A stretch of DNA of 10,692 nucleotides, from the NCBI GenBank assembly GCA_937890735.1, contig CALACZ010000031.1, positions 1 to 10,692 of the forward strand, read 5' to 3'. The notes beneath the pieces are model-generated. The model ran no database searches, had not been told where the DNA came from, and worked only from the letters and a program-made list of their open reading frames with translations. Made by a program: the position numbers and the translations under genes. The DNA comes from an uncultured Bacillota bacterium (GTDB taxonomy: Bacteria; Bacillota; Clostridia; Oscillospirales; Oscillospiraceae). How positions within the stretch are numbered: position 1 is the stretch's first letter; every line of letters starts with the position of its first letter. Shown in pieces: positions 1 through 4,787 of this stretch.

Positions 1-1
1 G

Positions 2-244
2 GTCTCCCCGGTCGTCGGCCAGCTGAAGTTCCCCGGCTCCAAGGTCGCGGGCTACGCCAACACGTTCATCTTCCCGTGCATTGAGGCCGGCAACATCGGC
101 TACAAGATCGCGCAGCGTCTGGGCGGCTTTGAAGCCTACGGTCCGATCCTGCAGGGTCTGAACGCGCCCATCAACGACCTCTCCCGCGGCTGCAACGCCG
201 ACGAGGTCTATAAAATGGCTATTATTACTGCCGGCATGGCATAA
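2..244 (+). CDS. pta: Phosphate acetyltransferase, C-terminal fragment
   Basis: This is the last 80 codons of a gene that begins upstream of the window; the frame is open from base 2 to the TAA at 242-244. The readable tail has the hallmarks of the Pta C-terminus: NTFIFPCIEAGNIGYKIAQR, followed by GPILQGLNAPINDLSRGC and an ITAG-like end. In the family this region forms part of the acetyl-CoA/phosphate active site (known from the family, not derived here). The enzyme interconverts acetyl-CoA plus phosphate and acetyl phosphate plus CoA, and with acetate kinase yields ATP and acetate in fermenting bacteria. No acetate kinase gene follows; the next gene is a MATE exporter after a 330-bp gap. Phosphate butyryltransferase is a related alternative, but the NAGNIGYK-like and LQGL..P.NDLSRGC motifs favour Pta. 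Confidence 0.93.
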   Translation, partial: VSPVVGQLKFPGSKVAGYANTFIFPCIEAGNIGYKIAQRLGGFEAYGPILQGLNAPINDLSRGCNADEVYKMAIITAGMA

Positions 245-249
245 AATAC

Positions 250-284
250 TCAAACGAAAACCGCTTCGCTGGGTTTTCGTTTGA
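250..284 (+). terminator. Hairpin just after pta, weak terminator candidate
   Basis: A perfect 13-bp inverted repeat (TCAAACGAAAACC at 250-262 pairing with 272-284) with a 9-nt loop starts 6 nt after the pta stop codon. It is not followed by a T-run (ACAGGCTGG follows), so it is either a poor intrinsic terminator or a 3'-end stabilising hairpin. Position favours a role in ending or protecting the pta mRNA. Confidence 0.45.
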
Positions 285-310
285 ACAGGCTGGCACTCTG
301 CCGCGCGCAT

Positions 311-335
311 AATTTTTGCGCAGAGCGCAAAAATT
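311..335. repeat. Perfect 11-bp palindromic arm pair (AATTTTTGCGC)
   Basis: AATTTTTGCGC at 311-321 is the exact reverse complement of GCGCAAAAATT at 325-335, with a 3-nt loop AGA. The same TTTTGCGC/GCGCAAAA theme recurs at 404-425. There is no T-run placed like a terminator on either side beyond the arm itself. Confidence 0.7.
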
Positions 336-403
336 CCACACTTGCAGAGCGTAAAGTATTTTTGCCGACGCGCATGTCGCCGTCAAAAATGATTTGAACT
401 TTA

Positions 404-425
404 TTTTGCGCCTGCGGGCGCAAAA
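404..425. repeat. Perfect 9-bp inverted repeat (TTTTGCGCC)
   Basis: TTTTGCGCC at 404-412 pairs with GGCGCAAAA at 417-425 around a TGCG loop. It shares its arm core with the palindrome at 311-335, suggesting a repeated element type rather than two unrelated hairpins. Confidence 0.65.
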
Positions 426-518
426 CTCTGCGAGGCTTTGTTCTTGCGCTTGCAGGTAAAGCTGGTGCAAACGTGCCGCTGCCTCATAGGTCTCTCACGC
501 GACCGTCTGAAAAACTTC

Positions 519-554
519 GTGGGAATGCCGATTTCGGCATTCCCACATTTTTAT
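519..554 (+). terminator. Strong intrinsic terminator immediately before the MATE gene
   Basis: A perfect 12-bp stem (GTGGGAATGCCG at 519-530 with 535-546) has a 4-nt ATTT loop and is followed by ATTTTTAT at 547-554. The end of the T-run is 19 nt before the MATE start codon and 8 nt before its ribosome binding site, so any promoter for the MATE gene must lie upstream of the hairpin. That makes it either the end of pta transcription read through the gap or a leader attenuator. Confidence 0.85.
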
Positions 555-573
555 CAAACCTCGGAGAAAACAT

Positions 574-1989
574 ATGAAACTGACAAATTACCTGGGCGAC
601 AAGCCCTTCTGGCGTGTGGCGCTGCGGCTGGCGCTGCCGGTGTCCATCCAGAACGTGCTCTCCAGCTCCTTTCAGCTCGTCGATACGATGATGGTCTCGC
701 GGCTGGGCGACGTGGTGCTCTCCGCCGTGGGCATGGCGGCGCAGTGGGGCTGGCTGTGTATGCTGCTGGGCTTCGGGCTGTGCTCCGGCATGAGCGTGTT
801 CGTCTCGCAGTATTGGGGCGTCAAGGACTTAAAGGGCATCCGCCGCGTGCTCGGCATGGGGCTTTTGAGCTGCCTGGTCGTATCGTTCGTGTTCCTGGGC
901 ATCGCGCTCGCCTCGCCGCGCTGGGTCATCGGGCTGTTCAACAAAGACGCCGCCGTCATCGAAGCGGGCAGCCGGTATCTGTCCATCGTCTGCTTTTCCT
1001 ATCCGGCGATCGCGCTGATGAACGTGCTCTCCACGGTCCTGCGCAACACCGAGCGCGTGAAGCTGCCGATGTACGTCGCCGCCATCACCACGGTCGTCAA
1101 CGCGTTCGTGGACTACGGTCTCATCAACGGCGCATTCGGAATGCCGCGCATGGGCGTTGCGGGCGCGGCACTGGCAACGTGCATCTCCTCGTGGCTCGGT
1201 CCGATCCTGGTGCTGATCTTCTCGGCGGTCGAGAAAAACATCCTCACAGGACCGCTGCGCGAGCTGACGCGCTTTGGACTCAAAAACTTCGGCGCGTTCT
1301 GCGCCCGCGCGCTGCCCGTCATGTGCAACGAGGGGCTCTGGGCGCTGGGCATTCTGGTGCTCAACATGGTATACTCCAACATGGGCTATGAATATTACGC
1401 CGGGATGACCATTTTTAAGACGTTTTCCGAACTTGCCTTCGCATTTTATGTGGGCATGGGCAACGCCTGCGTCATCATGGTCGGCAAGTCCATCGGCAGC
1501 GGCAAGATTCAGCGCGGCGTGGAGGACGCGCGGCGGTTTTCCGTGCTCGTGCCGCTGCTGGGCGTGTTCATCGGCGCGGTGGTGATCCTGCTGCGCAGAC
1601 CTCTGGTGTCGATCTTCTCCACGGGCGAGACGCTCTCGGCGCTGACGCTCGAGACGGCGCTTGCCGTGACGGTGCTCTGCTCGGCAGAGGTCTGCCTGCG
1701 CAACGTTGCATATGTGCAGGTCGTGGGCGTGTTCCGCTCCGGCGGCGATACGCTCACGGGAATGCTCTTCGATCTCGGCGCGCTGTGGCTCGTGTCCATC
1801 CCGCTGACGCTGCTGGCGGCAAACGTGCTGCACCTGCCGTTCCTCGCGGTGGTCGCCGTGGCATATCTGGGCGAGGATATTCCAAAAAGCATCCTCTGCC
1901 TGCGCCATTTCCGCTCCATGAAGTGGCTGCGCCCCGTCACCCCCGAGGGGCAGGCAGGGCTGGAAGCCTGGCGCGGGAAAAAGAAATAG
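574..1989 (+). CDS. MATE-family multidrug/cation efflux transporter
   Basis: A 471-residue integral membrane protein, the normal length for the MATE family (12 transmembrane helices). The N-terminus shows the family signature: LALPVSIQNVLSSS, then QLVDTMMVSRLGD...LSAVGMAAQ at residues 18-58, and GMSVFVSQYWGVKD near residues 76-89, which resembles the family's conserved ...SQ.xGA.d... segment. The second half repeats the pattern at lower similarity, as expected for the two six-helix bundles. MATE proteins export drugs or metabolites in exchange for Na+ or H+; substrate and coupling ion cannot be read from sequence. The ATG at 574 has a GGAG at 563-566 with 7-nt spacing. The gene stands alone between terminators at 519-554 and 1995-2025. 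The second MATE gene here, at 4788-6167, is only distantly similar, so this is not a recent duplication. Confidence 0.93.
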   Translation: MKLTNYLGDKPFWRVALRLALPVSIQNVLSSSFQLVDTMMVSRLGDVVLSAVGMAAQWGWLCMLLGFGLCSGMSVFVSQYWGVKDLKGIRRVLGMGLLSCLVVSFVFLGIALASPRWVIGLFNKDAAVIEAGSRYLSIVCFSYPAIALMNVLSTVLRNTERVKLPMYVAAITTVVNAFVDYGLINGAFGMPRMGVAGAALATCISSWLGPILVLIFSAVEKNILTGPLRELTRFGLKNFGAFCARALPVMCNEGLWALGILVLNMVYSNMGYEYYAGMTIFKTFSELAFAFYVGMGNACVIMVGKSIGSGKIQRGVEDARRFSVLVPLLGVFIGAVVILLRRPLVSIFSTGETLSALTLETALAVTVLCSAEVCLRNVAYVQVVGVFRSGGDTLTGMLFDLGALWLVSIPLTLLAANVLHLPFLAVVAVAYLGEDIPKSILCLRHFRSMKWLRPVTPEGQAGLEAWRGKKK

Positions 1990-1994
1990 GCAAA

Positions 1995-2025
1995 GCCCGG
2001 CGGCAAATGCCGCCGGGCAATTTTT
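1995..2025 (+). terminator. Intrinsic terminator of the MATE gene
   Basis: GCCCGGCGGC at 1995-2004 pairs perfectly with GCCGCCGGGC at 2009-2018 around an AAAT loop, followed by AATTTTTC. It begins 6 nt after the MATE stop codon. Confidence 0.93.
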
Positions 2026-2072
2026 CTTGCCGCAGGAAAGCACATCGTTTGCCGCAGTGCAAGAGAGGCTTG

Positions 2073-2198
2073 CCCCGGCAGAATATGATCGCAAAATCGC
2101 ACACGCCATCGGCGAAAACGCAAACATTCTGTAGGGACGCACACCTCTGTGCGCCCGATGGGTCACGATCGTTCTGCTGCAACGTATCGTAAAACCGT
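2073..2198 (+). repeat. Dispersed intergenic repeat, copy 1
   Basis: This 126-bp segment matches the reverse complement of 4601-4728 over its full length with one or two single-base gaps. By hand count about three quarters of positions are identical. Conserved blocks in order: CCCCGGCAG at 2073, GCAAAAT[TC]GCAC near 2091, CCATCGGCGA at 2106, the TGTAGGG hairpin at 2130-2156, and a CTGC...CGTATCGTAAAA block at 2176-2194. No reading frame is conserved between copies, so it is a non-coding repeat. Function unknown; compatible with a small non-autonomous mobile or structured-RNA element. Confidence 0.8.
2130..2156 (+). repeat. TGTAGGG hairpin module inside repeat copy 1
   Basis: TGTA is followed by a stem: GGG pairs with CCC and CGCACA (2138-2143) with TGTGCG (2148-2153) around a CCTC loop, with one bulged A at 2137. 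It is the same module as those at 4483-4509, 4562-4588 and 4644-4670, but with a different paired stem sequence. Confidence 0.75.
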
Positions 2199-2260
2199 AA
2201 CGTTTCCCTCCCCCGCGGCGATTTTGTTGGATCGGACGAACACCCGCATTGGTGCAGCGC

Positions 2261-2298
2261 AAAAAACAGGGAAGAGCCTTCGCTCTTCCCTGTTTTTT
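2261..2298. terminator. Bidirectional intrinsic terminator between MATE and the exchanger
   Basis: A 17-bp perfect stem (2261-2277 with 2282-2298) has a CTTC loop and A6/T6 ends, so it provides a hairpin plus T-run on both strands. On the minus strand it ends the exchanger mRNA; on the plus strand it is a second barrier after the MATE terminator. The exchanger TAA stop (2297-2299) overlaps the base of the stem. Confidence 0.92.
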
Positions 2299-3271
2299 AT
2301 CTTGTACACGTCAGCACCACATAGCCTGCATACACCACCAGCAGCACTGCGCCCTGCCAGCGGGCGAAGCGTTTGCTGATGAGGGCGGGGATGGTGGCGA
2401 TAAAGCCTACGAGCAGGCACGCCGGCAGGTCGATCGCGCCCATGGTCGCGGAGACCGGGAGGGGCTTGCCCGAAATGAGCGACGAGAGCGGCATGATGAG
2501 CGTCAGGTCCAGAATATTTGCGCCCAGAATGTTGCCCACCGACAGCTCCGACTGCTTTTTGGAGATGGCGGTGATGGTCGTGATGAGCTCCGGCAGCGAC
2601 GTGCCGATGGCGACGAGCGTCACGCCGATCACGCGCTCGGAAATGCCCACGACCCGCGCGAGCGTGCTGCCGTTATCGACCAGAAGCTGCGCGCCCAGCA
2701 CGATGGCGGCGGCGCCGCCGATAAATTTCACCACATTCAGCAGCACGGTCTTTTTGCCCGCCGTCTCGGCGGCGACGACCTCCGCGTCCGGCTGCTGCCC
2801 GTTCAGGCGGATGGTCTTGCGCGCCTCGCGCACATTTTCCCACAGATACACCGCAAAGATCACCAGCAGCACCGCGCACATTGCAACGCTCACGCTGCCG
2901 CGCAGACCGCAAAGCACGATAATGGCGGAGGCAAGGAGCATCAGAATGGATTTGAGCAGGTAATCCCTGCGCCGGATGACGCCGGGCATGAAGATGACCG
3001 CCAGTGCCAGAATGAGCCCCAGATTGACTGTGACGCTGCCCACGGCGTTGCCGATGGACATATCGACCTTGCCCTGCACCGCTGCCATGACGGACACGAG
3101 CATCTCCGGCATCGTGGTGGCGAGGCTCACGATCGTCGCGCCGATGATGAGCTTGGGGATGCCGCTGCGTTCGGCGATCCAGCTCGCCGCGTCCACAAAG
3201 AAGTCGCCGCCCTTGATCGTGAGCACCATGCCCACCAGAAACAGAATGATCGTCAGCGCCAGGTTGTCCAT
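2297..3271 (-). CDS. CaCA-family cation (Ca2+/Na+-type, possibly Mn2+) exchanger
   Basis: A 324-residue membrane protein with the two alpha repeats of Ca2+/cation antiporters of the YrbG/NCX_Mj type, whose usual length is about 300-330. Alpha-1 spans about residues 45-83, with E56 in SLATTMPEM and N75 in SIGNAVGS. Alpha-2 spans about 215-257, with E228 in AIGTSLPEL and N247 in SVGNILGAN. The two acidic residues correspond to the known ion-binding glutamates of the family. Alpha-1 departs from the usual GTS-PE (ATTMPE). A hydrophilic loop at about 145-178 separates the halves. I chose the ATG at 3271 because GGGAGG lies 8-9 nt upstream and the protein then starts at the first helix; the longer open frame to 3433 reads through the riboswitch. 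The protein exchanges cations across the cytoplasmic membrane. The leader riboswitch suggests manganese export, which is an inference. Confidence 0.9.
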   Translation of the reverse strand: MDNLALTIILFLVGMVLTIKGGDFFVDAASWIAERSGIPKLIIGATIVSLATTMPEMLVSVMAAVQGKVDMSIGNAVGSVTVNLGLILALAVIFMPGVIRRRDYLLKSILMLLASAIIVLCGLRGSVSVAMCAVLLVIFAVYLWENVREARKTIRLNGQQPDAEVVAAETAGKKTVLLNVVKFIGGAAAIVLGAQLLVDNGSTLARVVGISERVIGVTLVAIGTSLPELITTITAISKKQSELSVGNILGANILDLTLIMPLSSLISGKPLPVSATMGAIDLPACLLVGFIATIPALISKRFARWQGAVLLVVYAGYVVLTCTR

Positions 3272-3299
3272 TTGTTGTTCCTCCCAAAATTTACAGCAA

Positions 3300-3329
3300 A
3301 CGACCCGGGCACGGCTGTGCCCGGGTCGT
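3300..3329 (-). terminator. Hairpin between riboswitch and exchanger start (expression-platform candidate)
   Basis: CGACCCGGGCAC at 3301-3312 pairs perfectly with 3317-3328, extended by the A-T pair 3300/3329, giving a 13-bp stem with a 4-nt loop. On the minus strand the sequence after it is TTGCTGTAAATTTT, a poor, interrupted T-run, so termination may be weak or helped by other factors. It lies between the aptamer (3365-3460) and the ribosome binding site (about 3280-3285), where a riboswitch expression platform is expected. Confidence 0.6.
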
Positions 3330-3364
3330 AGATCCTGAGAGCCCGCCCATGCGCCGCCGAAGCC

Positions 3365-3460
3365 ATACATGAGTCTCGCAATCCAAAGCAAGCCAGACCG
3401 CGAAGCGGCCGGGACTGTTGACTTGCTGCGCAAACGCGCCTGCTACTCCCTCACGGGTAT
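3365..3460 (-). ncRNA. yybP-ykoY (Mn2+-sensing) riboswitch aptamer
   Basis: On the minus strand the leader contains the diagnostic blocks of this family in the right order: GGGAGTAGC (3450-3442), GTCAACA (3422-3416) and GCGAGACTCATG (3379-3368). The outer P1 helix can be drawn between ATACCCGTGA (3460-3451) and TCATGTAT (3372-3365), with a CC bulge and one G-U pair. A GCGC-TTT(G)-GCGC-type hairpin and a CCGGCCGC-TTCG-GCGG-type hairpin fill the arms. The aptamer sits about 100 nt before the exchanger start and just after a good promoter. Family members bind Mn2+ and turn on Mn2+-efflux or related membrane genes such as mntP and alx. I identified it by eye, not with a covariance model. Confidence 0.85.
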
Positions 3461-3474
3461 TTTGTTTAAGCGTC

Positions 3475-3503
3475 ATTAAAACACATTTTTCTGGAAAAGT
3501 CAA
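3475..3503 (-). promoter_or_regulatory. Sigma-A-type promoter of the riboswitch-exchanger unit
   Basis: Minus strand: TTGACT as -35 (3503-3498), a 17-bp spacer, and TTTAAT as -10 (3480-3475). Transcription would start near 3468, giving a leader of about 195 nt that includes the whole aptamer. It lies directly after the kinase stop codon. Confidence 0.75.
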
Positions 3504-3512
3504 GCAAAAAAT

Positions 3513-4439
3513 TCAGTACTCGAAACAGCTGCCTCCAACGAACTCGCGCACGATCGAGTCGCGCGGGACATAGGGCACGCTCAGCGGCGGCAGCTGCCGC
3601 ACGACGCGCATGAGCACGTCCAGCCCGTGCGCCTGCAAAAATCCCTCGTCCAGCTCCTCATTCGCGGGCGGGTACTCGCGGAGCGTCCGCGCGAGGATGC
3701 ACAGCTCGTAGTCGTGGAAGGTGTCGATATGGATGGAGGCGTTGGGCTTGTTGGGCGTGATGTACTGCCGCTCGCCGCGATCGACCTGCTGCGCCCGCTC
3801 GATCGTCTCGCGCAGGCTCTTGCCGCGCCCACGGCGGTCGCGCACCATGCGGCGCGCCACGCGAATTTGTTCCGGGTGGATGATCTTGTCGTCGCTTGTG
3901 ATAATGCGCGTACGCGGGGCGACGTAAACGCCGGTGGCGCGGGCGCGCAGATCGTCAAAGATCAGGGGGTTGAGCATATGGATGCCTTCGGCGATGACGA
4001 TGCAGTCGGAGCTGCCCTGCATGGGCTTATAGCCGCCGGTGGTGTTATGGACAAAATCATACCACGGCACGTTCGCCGTCTGCCCGCACAGAAGCTGCTC
4101 GATGACCTCGCGCAGCTGCTCGCGGTCCACGCAGTAGGGCGATTCCCAGTCCGCCGCCTCGGGCGGGCGCTTATCCAGCGGGAGGAAAAAGTTGTCCATG
4201 CTCAGCAGGCACACCGGCACGCCCAAATTCTCAAGATACGCCTTCAGGCGCAGCGCCGTGGTGGTCTTGCCAGAGCCGGACGGTCCGGTGAGCGCGACGA
4301 TGCGCTTTTGCGGCAGCGCCGAGAGGATCGCCGCGCACGCGGCGGAGCACTTGTCGTGAAAGACCTCCTCACAGCGCAGGACGAACTGCGTCTCGTTGCG
4401 CATGGCGTCCATAATATTTTCGGTGTCAATAACGCGCAT
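3513..4439 (-). CDS. Uridine kinase-like P-loop kinase
   Basis: A 308-residue soluble protein of the uridine kinase/phosphoribulokinase P-loop family. Walker A is GPSGSGKT at residues 52-59. The LLSMDNFF segment (79-85) matches the family's LS.DDFY, placing D82 at the usual catalytic base position. YDF at 127-129, VIAEGIH at 148-154, and a basic lid RMVRDRRGRGKSLRET (197-212) follow in family order. The N-terminal 45 residues and the C-terminal 60 residues lie outside the core. The usual reaction is ATP-dependent phosphorylation of uridine/cytidine, but the substrate is not provable here, and family members in Firmicutes are often only annotated 'nucleoside kinase'. I chose the ATG at 4439 because AAAGGAG lies 7 nt upstream; the longer frame to 4592 runs through repeat DNA. 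I see no intrinsic terminator after it, only a T-run next to the exchanger promoter, so readthrough into the exchanger is possible. Confidence 0.85.
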   Translation of the reverse strand: MRVIDTENIMDAMRNETQFVLRCEEVFHDKCSAACAAILSALPQKRIVALTGPSGSGKTTTALRLKAYLENLGVPVCLLSMDNFFLPLDKRPPEAADWESPYCVDREQLREVIEQLLCGQTANVPWYDFVHNTTGGYKPMQGSSDCIVIAEGIHMLNPLIFDDLRARATGVYVAPRTRIITSDDKIIHPEQIRVARRMVRDRRGRGKSLRETIERAQQVDRGERQYITPNKPNASIHIDTFHDYELCILARTLREYPPANEELDEGFLQAHGLDVLMRVVRQLPPLSVPYVPRDSIVREFVGGSCFEY

Positions 4440-4482
4440 GATGGTGCTCCTTTCCAGAGTTGCATGGTAAAAACAGGATGTG

Positions 4483-4509
4483 TGTAGGGGCGGATGACCC
4501 TGTCCGCCC
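4483..4509 (+). repeat. TGTAGGGG hairpin module A
   Basis: TGTAG then GGGCGGA (4488-4494) pairs with TCCGCCC (4503-4509) around an 8-nt loop. Same family as 2130-2156, 4562-4588 and 4644-4670. Confidence 0.75.
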
Positions 4510-4561
4510 GGCAGGACGTGCCCACGCAAACAGGCGCACCCCGGCGAATCCGTACAATTTT

Positions 4562-4588
4562 TGTAGGGGTCGATGCCCACATCGACCC
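4562..4588 (+). repeat. TGTAGGGG hairpin module B
   Basis: TGTAG then GGGTCGATG (4567-4575) pairs perfectly with CATCGACCC (4580-4588) around a CCCA loop. The stem sequence differs from module A on both arms, and pairing is kept. Confidence 0.75.
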
Positions 4589-4600
4589 GCACGCCGCACG

Positions 4601-4728
4601 ACCGTTTTTACGATACGCTGCAGCAAATCCGCAATTGCCCAACGGGCGGACAGAGGCGTCCGCCCCTACAAGGCAAGGTGCGTGGTCGCCGATGGTGGGT
4701 GCAATTTTGCAATTGCATCCTGCCGGGG
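4601..4728 (-). repeat. Dispersed intergenic repeat, copy 2 (inverted)
   Basis: Reverse complement counterpart of 2073-2198: CCCCGGCAG begins at 4728 on the minus strand. The GCAAAAT[TC]GCAC, CCATCGGCGA, TGTAGGGG-hairpin and CTGC...CGTATCGTAAAA blocks follow in the same order and at nearly the same spacing. Only one or two single-base gaps are needed over about 127 bp. Here the copy is flanked by extra TGTAGGGG-type modules, including a partial one at 4734-4751. Confidence 0.8.
4644..4670 (-). repeat. TGTAGGGG hairpin module C inside repeat copy 2
   Basis: GGGCGGAC (4644-4651) pairs with GTCCGCCC (4658-4665) around a 6-nt loop, with TGTAG on the minus strand at 4670-4666. It occupies the same place in copy 2 as the 2130-2156 module does in copy 1. 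Confidence 0.75.
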
Positions 4729-4733
4729 AGAGC

Positions 4734-4751
4734 GCGGCATCGACCCCTACG
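4734..4751 (-). repeat. Partial TGTAGGGG module
   Basis: On the minus strand GTAGGGGTCGATGC matches the first 15 or so bases of module B (4562-4588), but the pairing right arm is missing. It abuts the CCCCGGCAG start of repeat copy 2. Confidence 0.55.
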
Positions 4752-4787
4752 GAGATTTTGCATTGTCGCCGGTGCAGCGCATTATTA

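Larger units (their letters stand above)
245..518. other. Intergenic region rich in inverted repeats, no gene seen
   Basis: No convincing coding frame lies in this 274-bp gap; the short open frames have no ribosome binding site and unusual composition. It contains three or four inverted repeats built on TTTTGCGC/GCGCAAAA (listed separately) and a weaker imperfect one at 358-390. It also has two near copies of CTTGCAG...GTAAAG at 341-356 and 449-461. I could not find a clear -35/-10 pair for the MATE gene downstream. I do not recognise a known RNA family. It could be decayed repeat DNA or a structured 5' leader. Confidence 0.5.
4440..4787. other. Non-coding repeat island between kinase and second MATE gene
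   Basis: This 348-bp gap has no supportable gene and no clear promoter for the kinase. It is filled by TGTAGGGG hairpin modules and the second copy of the dispersed repeat, listed separately. I see no intrinsic terminator for the MATE gene ending at 4788. The sequence GGTGCAGCGC at 4771-4780 also occurs at 2251-2260; both copies lie just downstream of a minus-strand gene. Confidence 0.7.

Noticed and set aside
2027..2057. Two TTGCCGCAG copies 22 bp apart after the first MATE terminator
   Set aside because: Only nine bases each and not linked to any promoter or gene; likely chance in GC-rich sequence.
829..2262. Long minus-strand open frame (477 codons) opposite the first MATE gene
   Set aside because: Its product is a His/Arg/Asp-rich string with no hydrophobic or motif pattern, typical of the antisense of a GC-rich gene; the plus-strand frame is clearly a MATE protein.
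2249..3331. Plus-strand open frame of 360 codons opposite the exchanger
   Set aside because: Antisense shadow; His/Asp/Arg-rich composition, no ribosome binding site, and it runs through the terminator, while the minus strand encodes a recognisable CaCA protein.
3272..3433. N-terminal extension of the exchanger to an upstream ATG
   Set aside because: These codons read through the riboswitch aptamer and the hairpin and have no ribosome binding site at the upstream ATG; the start at 3271 has a strong GGGAGG.
4440..4592. N-terminal extension of the uridine kinase-like gene
   Set aside because: The extra 51 codons are repeat DNA with no family similarity; AAAGGAG supports the ATG at 4439.
4483..4751. 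CRISPR array
   Set aside because: The repeated TGTAGGGG modules are few, in both orientations, unevenly spaced and of variable stem sequence; no cas genes are present.
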